A stretch of DNA of 34,464 nt from a bacterium. GTDB lineage: Bacteria; Auribacterota; UBA3054. Position 1 is the stretch's first letter, and the number at the start of each line of letters is the position of its first letter. A program made the translations under genes and the position numbers. Under the pieces are notes generated by a model. It saw nothing but the letters and a program-made list of their open reading frames with translations, had not been told where the DNA came from and made no database searches. Where the stretch lies: the NCBI GenBank assembly GCA_017557885.1, contig JAFYXV010000008.1, positions 130,843 to 165,306 of the forward strand, in the 5' to 3' direction. Below are positions 8,940 through 17,230 of this stretch, one piece after another.

Positions 8940-8963
8940 AACATTAAACTAAAGGATAAAATT

Positions 8964-9452
8964 ATGATCCGCAATTTACTTATCGTTTCTCTGGGAGCTA
9001 TCCTGCTCGTTACCGGCTGCACCACCACTGAAAGGCACGTAGGCGTCGGCACCGCCGTCGGCACCGGCATCGGCGCCGGCTTGGGCGCCGGCATCGGCGC
9101 GATAGTCGGCTCCGCCGTCGGTCATCCCGGCGCCGGCGTGGCCATCGGTTCCGGATTCGGCGCCGGCATGGGCGCCTTGTTAGGCGCCAGCCAGGGCTAC
9201 GCCACCGGCCAGGCCGCGGAAGCCAACGAAAAGGCTGACGCCGCTTTGCAGATCGCCCAGCAGACCCAGTATCAGCAGCAGTATCAACAGCAGCAGCAGT
9301 ACACCTCCGTGCCCGCCGCCACCATCGCGCCGAACGCCCAGCAGGCCAACAACGTTTACGCCTGCCCGCACTGCGGCAAGCTCGTGACCATCAACGTCAA
9401 AGGCCAGAGAGTCCGCTGCCCCTACTGCAACAACGACATCATCGCTCAGTAA
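8964..9452 (+). CDS. Glycine-zipper lipoprotein with Gln-rich linker and C-terminal zinc-ribbon-like motif
   Basis: The 162-aa protein starts with a lipoprotein signal whose lipobox LVTGC places the lipidated Cys at 19. Residues ~27-82 are a dense glycine zipper (repeats of GxGxGxG with A, I, V), as in outer-membrane-associated glycine-zipper lipoproteins. Residues ~97-113 are a Gln/Tyr-rich linker. The end carries two CxxC knuckles, CPHC at 134-137 and CPYC at 152-155, spaced like a small zinc ribbon. That combination is odd, because zinc ribbons are usually cytosolic. AAAGGA precedes the ATG. It sits between trpB and fumarase with no obvious functional link; the fumarase ATG is two bases after its stop. 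Confidence 0.85.
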   Translation: MIRNLLIVSLGAILLVTGCTTTERHVGVGTAVGTGIGAGLGAGIGAIVGSAVGHPGAGVAIGSGFGAGMGALLGASQGYATGQAAEANEKADAALQIAQQTQYQQQYQQQQQYTSVPAATIAPNAQQANNVYACPHCGKLVTINVKGQRVRCPYCNNDIIAQ

Positions 9453-9454
9453 AA

Positions 9455-10300
9455 ATGCGCCTCCTTTCTCCCACAGCGCTGGAAGAGGCGGTCTATGAGC
9501 TTTTGAAAAGCGCCTGCGTAACGCTCCCGGAGGGCGTGCGTCAGGCGCTTATTAACGCCCGCGCCCAAAAAGAAAACAGCGAGCGCGCCAAAAAAGTCCT
9601 CGACATGATCTGCGAGAACGCCAGGCTGGCGGAAGAAGAAAAGCTTCCCGTCTGCCAGGACACCGGCTCCACAGTTATTTTCCTGGAGTGGGGCTCCCAG
9701 GTCGCCCTGGAGGAAGGCAGCGTCCAGGAAGCCTGCGACAAAGGCGTGCGGCGCGCCGTGGAGGAAGCCTATCTCAGGCGCTCCATCGTCAAGGATCCGC
9801 TTCAAAGAGTCAACACCAACGACAACACCCCCGCCCTCATAACGGTCATCCCCGCGGAAGGCGAAAAAGTGAAAGTCACGGTGCTGCCCAAGGGCGCCGG
9901 CTGCGAGAACATGACGAAATTAAAAATGCTCCGTCCCGCCGACGGGAAAGAGGGCGTAAAGGAATTCATCCTGGAAGCCGTCAAAAGTTCCGGCGGCAAC
10001 GCCTGCCCGCCCCTGGTCGTCGGCGTAGGCCTCGGCGGCGACGGCTCCAAAGCCCCTACGCTCGCCAAGAAGGCCCTTTTAAGAGAGATCGGGCGCAGGA
10101 ACCCGGATCCTTTCTACGCCGCCTTTGAAGAGGAGCTGAAGGCGGAATTGAACGCAACGGGCCAAGGGCCATTGGGCTTGGGCGGCTCCCCCACCGTCCT
10201 CGACGTTTTCATCGAAAAAGCCCCCTGCCACATCGCATCGCTTCCGGTGGCGATCTGCCTCAACTGTCACGCCGCCCGCTGCAAGAGCATTGAGATCTGA
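9455..10300 (+). CDS. Class I fumarate hydratase, alpha (N-terminal) subunit
   Basis: This is the alpha subunit of a two-component, oxygen-sensitive [4Fe-4S] fumarase or related tartrate dehydratase (TtdA-like). The 281-aa product has the three conserved cysteine sites: PVCQDTG (C67), GAGCENMTK (C150) and ACPPLVVG (C184). GVGLGGDGSKA follows, with GLGGSPTVLDVFIE and CHIASLPVA near the end. The beta subunit, normally the next gene, is absent; a terminator and the convergent argG follow instead. The ATG starts two bases after the lipoprotein stop with no SD, suggesting coupling. Fumarase is the likely activity; tartrate dehydratase cannot be excluded from the alpha subunit alone. Confidence 0.9.
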   Translation: MRLLSPTALEEAVYELLKSACVTLPEGVRQALINARAQKENSERAKKVLDMICENARLAEEEKLPVCQDTGSTVIFLEWGSQVALEEGSVQEACDKGVRRAVEEAYLRRSIVKDPLQRVNTNDNTPALITVIPAEGEKVKVTVLPKGAGCENMTKLKMLRPADGKEGVKEFILEAVKSSGGNACPPLVVGVGLGGDGSKAPTLAKKALLREIGRRNPDPFYAAFEEELKAELNATGQGPLGLGGSPTVLDVFIEKAPCHIASLPVAICLNCHAARCKSIEI

Positions 10301-10318
10301 CGCAAAGCAAAGCTGCAT

Positions 10319-10354
10319 AAAAAAAAGACGCGCATGAAGCGCGTCTTTTTTTTT
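10319..10354. terminator. Bidirectional intrinsic terminator between fumarase alpha and argG
   Basis: GACGCGC (10327-10333), loop ATGAA and GCGCGTC (10339-10345) form a 7-bp GC stem. It is flanked by eight A on the left and nine T on the right, so it works on both strands for the two convergent units. Confidence 0.9.
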
Positions 10355-10370
10355 GTGCCGTTTAAGGATA

Positions 10371-11612
10371 TCAGTCCTCGGAGACCTGGCCGGCTTTGGC
10401 CATGGAGCGGGCTTCCACGCTCTGTATCTCGGCGAAGCCCTGGGAGCTCACGGGATTCAATCCCTTGCTGGCTTCCATGGAGGCGTCGGCTTCGAAGTAG
10501 AGGCTGGCTTTGACGCCCGTCAGGGACTGGAAGAAGATATTGCCCTTGTAGAGGCCGACTTTCACTTTGCCACTTGCTTTGGCGGCGAAGGTGTCGATTG
10601 CCGCGAAGGCCGCTTTCGTAGCCAGGTCATAGTAGCGGCCGTCGTAGATCTGCACCGCGATGAAGCGGGAGAGGCGGTCGAACATGGTGGTGGCTCTCTT
10701 GTCGAGGATGGCGTGATAGACGTAGCGCAGCGATTTGCCCAAGAGCTCCATGCCCGGGGCTTCGTAAACGCCGCGGCTCTTGGTGCCGATGATGCGGTTT
10801 TCCAGCGCATGGCTCATGCCGATGCCGTTGCGTCCGCCGATCTCGTTGGCTTTGACCAGAAGGTCGAAGGGTTTCAGCTTCTCGCCGTTGATAGCCACAG
10901 GACGGCCTTCCTTGAATTCGATCTCGACGCTTTCGATCTTGTTGGGAGCCTTCATGGGCCAGACGCCCATGGTGGGTTCCACTATAGTCATGGCGGTCTC
11001 CATGCTTTCAAGGTCCTCAGCCTCGTGGGAGAGTCCGGCCACGTTGCAGTCCGTGGAGTAGCGTTTCTTGCCGCCCGGGAAAGCGATGATGTTGTGCTTG
11101 GCCAAGTATTCGCACATCTGGCTGCGGCCGGGGAATTCTTTCAGAAGCTCTGCGTCGCGCCAGGGGGCGTAGACCGTCATCTTGGGGGCGAACTGGTTGG
11201 TGTATCTTTCGAACCTCATCTGGTCGTTGCCGCGGCCGGTGGCGCCGTGGACGAGAATGTCGATGCCGCGCTTCTTCATTTCCTGCACAAGCTTCTTTAC
11301 GGTGACCGCGCGGCCGATGCCGGTGGAGTTCCAGTAGCCGCCGTCGTAGGTGGCTTCCGCTTTGATGGTCTTGAAGCAGGCTTCCGCCATTTCTTTTTTC
11401 ACGTCCACTATGACGGTCTCGACTCCGCAGGGGGCCATTTTCTTAGCCACGTCGCGGATGTCTTTTTCGTCGGGCTGGCCTAAGTCGGCCGTGAAGCAAA
11501 GGACTTTCGCCCCCGCTTCCCTTAATCTAACGGAAATGGTTTTGCTGTCCAGTCCGCCGGACACGCAGACGCCGAGTTTTTTGCCTTTCAGATCATTGAC
11601 TGTCAGAGCCAT
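10371..11612 (-). CDS. argG: Argininosuccinate synthase
   Basis: ArgG joins citrulline and aspartate using ATP, the penultimate step of arginine synthesis. The 413-aa product has the N-type ATP pyrophosphatase loop SGGLDSK at 18-24 (most ArgG have SGGLDTS). LGQPDEKD, YSTDCN followed by HEAEDLE, GVWPM, GGRNGIGMSHALENR and KSRGVYEAPG follow in family order. The LGQPDE and HEAxDLE segments resemble the E. coli-like ArgG group rather than the more common short bacterial type; this is from memory and not from an alignment. AAGGAGA lies before the ATG. It stands alone, without argH. Confidence 0.95.
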   Translation of the reverse strand: MALTVNDLKGKKLGVCVSGGLDSKTISVRLREAGAKVLCFTADLGQPDEKDIRDVAKKMAPCGVETVIVDVKKEMAEACFKTIKAEATYDGGYWNSTGIGRAVTVKKLVQEMKKRGIDILVHGATGRGNDQMRFERYTNQFAPKMTVYAPWRDAELLKEFPGRSQMCEYLAKHNIIAFPGGKKRYSTDCNVAGLSHEAEDLESMETAMTIVEPTMGVWPMKAPNKIESVEIEFKEGRPVAINGEKLKPFDLLVKANEIGGRNGIGMSHALENRIIGTKSRGVYEAPGMELLGKSLRYVYHAILDKRATTMFDRLSRFIAVQIYDGRYYDLATKAAFAAIDTFAAKASGKVKVGLYKGNIFFQSLTGVKASLYFEADASMEASKGLNPVSSQGFAEIQSVEARSMAKAGQVSED

Positions 11613-11645
11613 AAGTTTTCTCCTTATATTTTTGATTTTTCTATT

Positions 11646-11674
11646 ATTTTATCACTTTCAAATTTCAAATCCAA
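11646..11674 (-). promoter_or_regulatory. Promoter for argG
   Basis: On the minus strand, TTGGAT (11674-11669), 17 bases and TAAAAT (11651-11646) lie in the 71-base gap between MATE and argG, just upstream of the argG SD. No terminator is visible after MATE, so read-through from MATE is also possible. Confidence 0.5.
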
Positions 11675-11683
11675 CGAGATGAT

Positions 11684-13063
11684 CTAATTTTTTTCCATGA
11701 CCTGGAACTGCTCCCACTTGCCGCTCTTGAACCTCAGCCAATAAATTATCGCGGAGACGAGGAAAAGCACGCCGGTTATGGACCAGACGGAGTAGATACC
11801 GAAGTGGAGGACTTCCGTCGCAACGTATAGCGCCGGCACGAAGAAGAGCCAGCTCAAAGAGACCGAGGTGATCATCGGAAAGACGGTGTCCCCCGCCGAG
11901 CGCAGGGCGTTGTTAAGGCCGACGTTGAAAACATCCGCGAAGTTGAAGATCATCATGGTGTAAAGAAGATTCCTGGTCATCACATAGATCGCTTCCGTAT
12001 GTTTGCCGCCGCAGAAAGTGTCGAAGATCTCCCGGGTGAAAATTATGATGATCAAAGCGATGACGACGACCAGTATCTCCCCCAAGAGAAGCCCCTGGTA
12101 AACGGTCTTCTTCCCAAGGTCCTTTCTGCCCATGCCGATGAACTGGGCCATGACGATGGCCGCGCCGTGGGCTATGGAGAGGATCGGCAGGAAAATGAGG
12201 TTCTGGATGCTGAAGATCACGGTGGTGGCGTTCAGAGCGTCGTCGGAGATGCGCCCGGTGAACATTATCTGGGCGGCGAAGGCGGCGTTGTCAAGGCCGA
12301 ACATCAAGCCCGTGGGCAGCCCGAACCTGAGAAGATTCAGGAAGGATGATTTCCGGAAACGCCAGGAGCTAAAGAAGGAATACTCTCTTGTGGAGGGCAT
12401 GCAGGCGATGAAAGCGAAGAGCGCCAGCGTCGTCATAAATCCGGCTATGATGGTGGCGATTGCGGCGCCTTCTATGCCCATTTCCGGAACGCCGTATTTT
12501 CCGAAGATGAAAACGTAATTCAGAAAAACGTTGGCGACGCAGCCGAAAACGTTGGCGATGGTGGAGACCCAGACCATCGAGCGGCCGTTGAAAAAGCTTG
12601 ACAAAACAATGTTCGTCAAAGGGATGATCATGTAGAAAGCCACGTAGGAGAAATAGGCTTTTTCCATGGCGAGAATGTTCGGGGAGTGCGCCGCCTTTTC
12701 CAAAACGAACATGCCCAAAGGCCTGGTCAGGAAAGGCACCGTGCTGCCCACCAGCCAGACGAAATATAGGCTCTGCCAGACGGAAACGGAGACCATCTTT
12801 TTGTCCTTGGCGCCGAAATACTGCGCCACCAAGGTCGTGGTGTAAACCGCCACTCCGGCGAAAAAGCACTGGACAGTGAACGACAAAGTTCCGGCCCCCA
12901 TGGAGGCGCCGGCGGCGTCAAGGTTGTAGTGTGCGAGCATCATGCGGTCGCAGAACAAAAGCAGCGCGAAAGCCGCGTTTGTCACCATCATCGGGAAGGA
13001 GACCTTCACGATCTTCTTCATGATCTCAAAGCCCTTCACAGGTTCTTTTATTTCATTGTCCAT
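11684..13063 (-). CDS. MATE family multidrug/metabolite efflux transporter
   Basis: This 459-aa polytopic membrane protein has about twelve hydrophobic segments. The two-lobed MATE pattern is visible: KIVKVSFPMMVTNAAFALL and DRMMLAHYN at the first helix, then GTLSFTVQCFFAGVAVYTTTLVAQYFGA. The second lobe has RFGLPTGLMFGLDNAAFAAQ, TTVIFSIQN, AIVMAQFIG and GLNNALRSAGDTVFP. MATE proteins export cationic drugs or metabolites by Na+/H+ antiport; the substrate cannot be inferred. The start is uncertain: ATG 13063 has no SD, and an in-frame ATG at 13021 lies shortly before the first helix. It shares a 110-base intergenic region with a divergent membrane-protein gene. Confidence 0.92.
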   Translation of the reverse strand: MDNEIKEPVKGFEIMKKIVKVSFPMMVTNAAFALLLFCDRMMLAHYNLDAAGASMGAGTLSFTVQCFFAGVAVYTTTLVAQYFGAKDKKMVSVSVWQSLYFVWLVGSTVPFLTRPLGMFVLEKAAHSPNILAMEKAYFSYVAFYMIIPLTNIVLSSFFNGRSMVWVSTIANVFGCVANVFLNYVFIFGKYGVPEMGIEGAAIATIIAGFMTTLALFAFIACMPSTREYSFFSSWRFRKSSFLNLLRFGLPTGLMFGLDNAAFAAQIMFTGRISDDALNATTVIFSIQNLIFLPILSIAHGAAIVMAQFIGMGRKDLGKKTVYQGLLLGEILVVVIALIIIIFTREIFDTFCGGKHTEAIYVMTRNLLYTMMIFNFADVFNVGLNNALRSAGDTVFPMITSVSLSWLFFVPALYVATEVLHFGIYSVWSITGVLFLVSAIIYWLRFKSGKWEQFQVMEKN

Positions 13064-13078
13064 ATGAGATTATTTTAC

Positions 13079-13109
13079 TATATATCAGCCCAAAGAAGAT
13101 ACGGTGTAA
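13079..13109 (-). promoter_or_regulatory. Weak candidate promoter for MATE gene
   Basis: On the minus strand, TTACAC (13109-13104) and TATATA (13084-13079) are separated by 19 bases. The -35 match is poor and the spacing long, so this is only a candidate. Confidence 0.25.
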
Positions 13110-13118
13110 CGTTTCCCC

Positions 13119-13147
13119 TTGTCTGGGAAAGGAATTTAAAATATAAT
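13119..13147 (+). promoter_or_regulatory. Sigma70 promoter for the Gate-domain membrane protein
   Basis: TTGTCT (13119-13124), a 17-base spacer and a perfect TATAAT (13142-13147) lie 26 bases before the ATG at 13174, leaving a leader of about 20 nt with a TGAGGGA ribosome site. Confidence 0.65.
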
Positions 13148-13173
13148 ATCCCCCAAAATACTGAGGGAAACTT

Positions 13174-14334
13174 ATGTCTGAAAAGAAAAAACTGATACCG
13201 AAGCCGCTTGAGCCGATCATTTTTCTTGTAATATTCTTTGCCATTGCCGGACCCATGGCCCACATCATGGGCGCCAAGAACATGGTGAGGACCATAATGG
13301 CCACTGGCCACGACCTTATCATCAACACCTGCTTCTTTCTGATGGCGGTCTGCGTCATAGCGGGAGCCCTCAGCGCGCTTCTCATAGAGTTCGGCATTGT
13401 GGCCGCCCTGGAAAAGATCCTCAAGATCTTCATGAAGCCCATCTTCAACCTCCCCGGCGCCGCGGCTTTGGGCGGCGTGATGACCTTCTTCTCCGACAAC
13501 CCCTCCATCATAGCCCTGGCCAGGAACCGCTCCTTCGCGCGCTATTTCAAAAAATATCAGCTCGTTTCCCTGACCAACTTCGGAACGGCCTTCGGCATGG
13601 GGCTTATAGTTCTCACTTACATGATGAGCCTGGAAGGCGAAGGTTTCGTCGCAGCAGCAGCCGTTGGCTTTTTAGGGGCGGTCTTCGGCGCCGTCATCTC
13701 GACGAGGATCATGCAGTTTTTGGTGAAGCCGATAGTCGGCGACGAGCCGGCCATAACGGAAGACGAGCTCGCCAAGATCGAGAAGGTCGAATCCGAGCAG
13801 GGCGTTTACAAAGAGGAGAATCTCTTCACCCGCTTTTTGAACGGCATCCTTGACGGCGGCAAAAACGGCGTGGAAGTCGGCATGGCCATCATACCGGGCG
13901 TCGTCATAATCTGCACCTTCGTCATGATGATAACCTTCGGGGCCAATGAAGAGACCGGCCTCTACACCGGCGCGGCTTACGAAGGCGTGGCCTGGCTGCC
14001 CAAGATCTGCGGATATTTCAAGCACCCCATCTATTGGCTCTTCGGGTTCAAGAACCCCGAGAACATCGCCTTCCCGCTTACCGCCATGGGCGCGGTTGGC
14101 AGCGCGCTCGCCCTCGTTCCGAAACTGAAAGTCACTCCCAACGACATCGCGGTCTTCACAGCCATCGGCATGTGCTGGAGCGGTTACCTGAGCACCCACA
14201 CGGCCATGCTGGACGCCCTGGGATACCGCAACGTTATCAGCAAGGCTTTGATCTCGCACACAATAGGCGGCCTTTGCGCAGGCGTCTTCGCCCACTATGT
14301 CTTCCTTCTGGTGAGCAAACTTTTGGGCGCGTAA
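13174..14334 (+). CDS. Gate-domain (nucleoside-recognition/YjiH-like) inner-membrane protein
   Basis: A 386-aa polytopic membrane protein with about eight to ten hydrophobic segments. It starts with PLEPIIFLVIFFAIAGPMAH. It also has NLPGAAALGGVMTFFSDNPSI, KYQLVSLTNFGTAFGMGLIV and, near the end, CWSGYLSTHTAMLDALGY with SHTIGGLCAGVFAHY. This pattern fits the Gate/nucleoside-recognition domain proteins related to YjiH and to the clostridial CD0519/CD1768-type membrane proteins. The assignment is from memory. Such proteins are thought to be transporters, but substrates are mostly unknown. It has its own promoter and a 13-bp-stem terminator, so it is a single-gene unit. Confidence 0.75.
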   Translation: MSEKKKLIPKPLEPIIFLVIFFAIAGPMAHIMGAKNMVRTIMATGHDLIINTCFFLMAVCVIAGALSALLIEFGIVAALEKILKIFMKPIFNLPGAAALGGVMTFFSDNPSIIALARNRSFARYFKKYQLVSLTNFGTAFGMGLIVLTYMMSLEGEGFVAAAAVGFLGAVFGAVISTRIMQFLVKPIVGDEPAITEDELAKIEKVESEQGVYKEENLFTRFLNGILDGGKNGVEVGMAIIPGVVIICTFVMMITFGANEETGLYTGAAYEGVAWLPKICGYFKHPIYWLFGFKNPENIAFPLTAMGAVGSALALVPKLKVTPNDIAVFTAIGMCWSGYLSTHTAMLDALGYRNVISKALISHTIGGLCAGVFAHYVFLLVSKLLGA

Positions 14335-14357
14335 AATTAGAGATCCTTAAAGGTTGC

Positions 14358-14387
14358 AAAAAGGCTCCCGACAACGGGAGCCTTTTT
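14358..14387. terminator. Strong bidirectional intrinsic terminator
   Basis: A perfect 13-bp stem, AAAAAGGCTCCCG (14358-14370) with CGGGAGCCTTTTT (14375-14387) around loop ACAA, ends the Gate-protein gene and, on the other strand, the amidohydrolase gene. Confidence 0.93.
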
Positions 14388-14397
14388 GTTTTCAAGG

Positions 14398-16002
14398 TCA
14401 GGCTTCGTAAACGAGCCGCCCTCCCAGATAAGTTTTCAGGACCTTTATCTTGTGAAGATCGAAAACAGGCGTCCGGAAGGGATCGCGCTCCAAAATAGTG
14501 AAGTCCGCCAGAAAGCCTTCCTTTATCAGGCCCTTTCTCGTCTCCTCGAAACTGGCGTAAGCGGAGGCAGAGGTAAAACTGTCAAGGGCTTCCGTAAGCG
14601 TGAAAGCCTCGGCGGGTTGATAAGGGCCAGTGCCGTCCAGGGAAGTCCTGGTGACCGCCAGCTCGATGCCCTTCATACAGTCCGGAAGCTCCACGGGGCA
14701 GTCGGAGCCGTTGGATACGGAAGCGCCCAAAAGCATTAGCGTTTTCCAACAGTAGCTCGTCTTGAGAAGTTCCGGATCGAGAAGCTTGAAGACAATATGG
14801 TTGTCATAGTCAAGGAAAACGGACTGGGCGTAAACATGCAGCCCCAGCCTGGCGATCCTTTCCAGCTGCTCCCTTCTCGTCACCTGGCAGTGGACTATGC
14901 CGTGGCGGTGATCATGCCTGGGATGAGCCTTCAGGGCTTCCTCGTAGGCTCTGAGGACTTCCTCCAAACACTCGTCCCCTATGGCGTGGACGGCGATCTG
15001 CATGCCGGCGGCGTGAGCGCAGGCTATCATCTCACGCAGTTTTTCGGGAGAATAGAGGGAAAATCCGCGTTCAGATGAATTGCGGTAGGGCTTGCTCAAA
15101 TGCGCCGTGGCGCTGCCCAGAGATCCGTCCCCCAGGATCTTCAAGGGGCCTGTTTTAAAAAGTTCCGTCCCCTTGCCGGTTCTGTTGCCCGCGGCGAGAA
15201 AATTTTTCAGTTCCCCGATCGTCTCGAAATTGCACTGCTCATAAACTCTCAAAGTGAGCCTGCCTTCCTTTTCCAGCTCCCGGTAACATTCGTCTATGAC
15301 CGCCGGGGAAACGTTTCTGAAAACGCAGTAGTCGTCGCTTTGGACGCTGGTGATGCCGAAACTGTTGAGATTTCGGCAAGCTCGGAGGATCATCTCCTTA
15401 ATTTCTTCCCTGGAAGGAGGAGGCAGCGCGCTTTTCACGATATTGACGGCGTTGTCGTAAAATCTTCCGTCCGGCTTGTCTCCCTCCACGCCTATGCGGC
15501 CGCCTTCTATGGGAAAAGCCTTTTTCACGCCGAGGATCTCCATGGCTTTGGAATTCACGACGCACATATGCCCGCAGACTCTGGTGATCATGATGGGGAT
15601 CTCGCGGGAAACTTTATCCAGATCATCTCTTGAGGGCATGCGCTTTTCGCCTTTGAAGAGATCCTGGTTCCAGCCCCGGCCGACGAGCCAGCCCTCCGGC
15701 CTGACAGCGCGCGAATCCAAAAAAGAGGAAAGGCAGTCCAAAAGCTCCTCCAAACTTCCCGTGTGCTCATTGAGCGGCGCCTGGGAAAGCGTCGAGCCAT
15801 AACCCAGAAGGTGCAGATGGGAATCGTTGAAGCCGGCGCAGACAAAAGCGCCCTTCAGATCGTGGATGCTGTCGCCTTCCCTGGCGACGCCGACGATGCC
15901 GTCGTTTCCGACTTCGGAAAAAACGCCGTTCTCAACTGCGAACGCGCTGGAAAAAGACCCCTTCCCGAGATACACTCTGCCGTTGTAATAAAAGCTTTTC
16001 AT
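14398..16002 (-). CDS. Amidohydrolase, YtcJ-like family
   Basis: The 534-aa product is a metal-dependent amidohydrolase of the YtcJ/COG1574 type, with no signal peptide. The metal-binding HxH is DSHLHL at 60-65. The middle has KILGDGSLGS (288-297), HAIGD (339-343), HGIVHCQ (367-373) and the late SDCPVE with the metal Asp (433-438). It ends with a small beta-sandwich strand typical of the fold (GFLADFTILERDPF). Substrate unknown. The SD-like AGGGA is only about two bases from the ATG, and an intrinsic terminator lies just upstream, so expression is probably low or depends on read-through. Start chosen because the N-terminal NGRVYLG strand matches the family. Confidence 0.87.
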   Translation of the reverse strand: MKSFYYNGRVYLGKGSFSSAFAVENGVFSEVGNDGIVGVAREGDSIHDLKGAFVCAGFNDSHLHLLGYGSTLSQAPLNEHTGSLEELLDCLSSFLDSRAVRPEGWLVGRGWNQDLFKGEKRMPSRDDLDKVSREIPIMITRVCGHMCVVNSKAMEILGVKKAFPIEGGRIGVEGDKPDGRFYDNAVNIVKSALPPPSREEIKEMILRACRNLNSFGITSVQSDDYCVFRNVSPAVIDECYRELEKEGRLTLRVYEQCNFETIGELKNFLAAGNRTGKGTELFKTGPLKILGDGSLGSATAHLSKPYRNSSERGFSLYSPEKLREMIACAHAAGMQIAVHAIGDECLEEVLRAYEEALKAHPRHDHRHGIVHCQVTRREQLERIARLGLHVYAQSVFLDYDNHIVFKLLDPELLKTSYCWKTLMLLGASVSNGSDCPVELPDCMKGIELAVTRTSLDGTGPYQPAEAFTLTEALDSFTSASAYASFEETRKGLIKEGFLADFTILERDPFRTPVFDLHKIKVLKTYLGGRLVYEA

Positions 16003-16006
16003 TCCC

Positions 16007-16042
16007 TGAAAAGAAAAAGGGGAAGAAGTTTTTCTTCTTCCC
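16007..16042 (-). terminator. Intrinsic terminator after aspartate aminotransferase gene
   Basis: Read on the minus strand, GGGAAGAAG (16042-16034), loop AAAAA and CTTCTTCCC (16028-16020) form a 9-bp stem followed by CTTTTTCTTTTC. It closes the lipA-to-aminotransferase run and immediately precedes the amidohydrolase start at 16002. Confidence 0.8.
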
Positions 16043-16048
16043 TCTAAT

Positions 16049-17227
16049 TCAGCTGTTCTTGATGGTGGGTATCCACTCAGCTATTCTCTTCACCGCCTCT
16101 TCTATGACGTCCATGGAAGTGGCGAAGGAAAGCCTCAGGTGCCCTTCCCCGCCGAAGGCGCTGCCCGGGACGGTGGCCACGTAGGCGTCCTCCAGAAGGC
16201 GCATGGCCGCTTCCTGGGAGCTCAAGCCCCAGCCGGAGATGTTGGGGAAGACGTAGAAAGTTCCCCTGGGGTTGGGGCACTTAACGCCCGGCAGTTCGTT
16301 CAAAGCCTGGACGATGTATTTTCTCCTTTCGTCGAAATTCTCCAGCATGCGCCTCACGCAGTCCTGGTCGTCCCTTAAGGCCACCACGCCGCCGTACTGG
16401 GCGAAGGTGGTCATGCCGGAGGTGGACTGGTCCTGCAGCCTCTTGATGGCGTCGGAAGCCTCAAGGGAGGGGCAGGCCACGTAACCCAAGCGCCAGCCCG
16501 TCATGGAATAGGTCTTGGCGTAGCCGTTCACCGTGAAAACTCTGTCGTAAAGATCCGGCAGCGCCGCGGCGAAGCTGACGTGCTTGAAGCCGTCGTAAAC
16601 AAGGTGCTCGTAGATCTCGTCGGAAACGATGGCGATGTCGGGATGCTTGCGCAGAACCGCGCCCAAAGACCTGATCTCATCTTCGCTGTAAGCCTGGCCC
16701 GTGGGGTTGGTGGGGGTGTTGATGATAAGAGCCCTGGTCCTGTCGGTGATGGCAGCCTCCAGCTGCTCCGGCTTCATTAAAAAGTTGTCCTCTTCCCTGG
16801 TCTGCACGAAGACCGGCTTGCCGCCCGCCAAAGCCACGATCTCGGGATAGCTTACCCAGTAAGGCGCGGGAATGATCACTTCGTCGCCCGGATCCAGAAG
16901 GATCTGGAAGATGCAGTAAACGCTGTGTTTGGCGCCGGTGTTGACCACGATCTGCTGGGGCAGATAGTTCAAATGGTTTTCCCTTTGGAATTTTTTCGCG
17001 ATGACTTCCCTCAGGGGCAGAATGCCGTTGGTGGCCGCGTATTTCGTCTTGCCGGCTTTCAGGGCGTCGATGCAGGCGCGGCAGATGTGCTCGGGAGTCG
17101 GAAAGTCCGGCTCGCCCACCGCCATGGAAATGACCTGGTAGCCCTGCGCCTTCAGTTCGTTGGCCTTGTTGTTTATGGATAAGGTCGCTGAAGGTTTGAC
17201 TGATCTGATTCGGGAACTAAGTTTCAT
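16049..17227 (-). CDS. Class I pyridoxal-phosphate aminotransferase, aspartate aminotransferase-like
   Basis: The 392-aa protein is a class Ib-type aspartate aminotransferase. It starts MKLSSRIRSVKPSATL, has VGEPDFPTPEH, the NTPTNPTG loop near 170, SDEIYEHL at 202-209 and the PLP lysine K238 in NGYAKTYSMTGWRLGY. LRLSFATS near the end carries the carboxylate-binding Arg. Aspartate is the best guess for the donor, though aromatic or other amino acids are possible from sequence alone. It starts 3 bases after the tsaD stop and ends just before an intrinsic terminator, so it is the last gene of the long operon. Confidence 0.93.
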   Translation of the reverse strand: MKLSSRIRSVKPSATLSINNKANELKAQGYQVISMAVGEPDFPTPEHICRACIDALKAGKTKYAATNGILPLREVIAKKFQRENHLNYLPQQIVVNTGAKHSVYCIFQILLDPGDEVIIPAPYWVSYPEIVALAGGKPVFVQTREEDNFLMKPEQLEAAITDRTRALIINTPTNPTGQAYSEDEIRSLGAVLRKHPDIAIVSDEIYEHLVYDGFKHVSFAAALPDLYDRVFTVNGYAKTYSMTGWRLGYVACPSLEASDAIKRLQDQSTSGMTTFAQYGGVVALRDDQDCVRRMLENFDERRKYIVQALNELPGVKCPNPRGTFYVFPNISGWGLSSQEAAMRLLEDAYVATVPGSAFGGEGHLRLSFATSMDVIEEAVKRIAEWIPTIKNS

Positions 17228-17230
17228 TAT

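Noticed and set aside
10353-11483. 376-aa plus-strand ORF opposite argG
   Set aside because: Antisense shadow; argG has every family motif and an SD.
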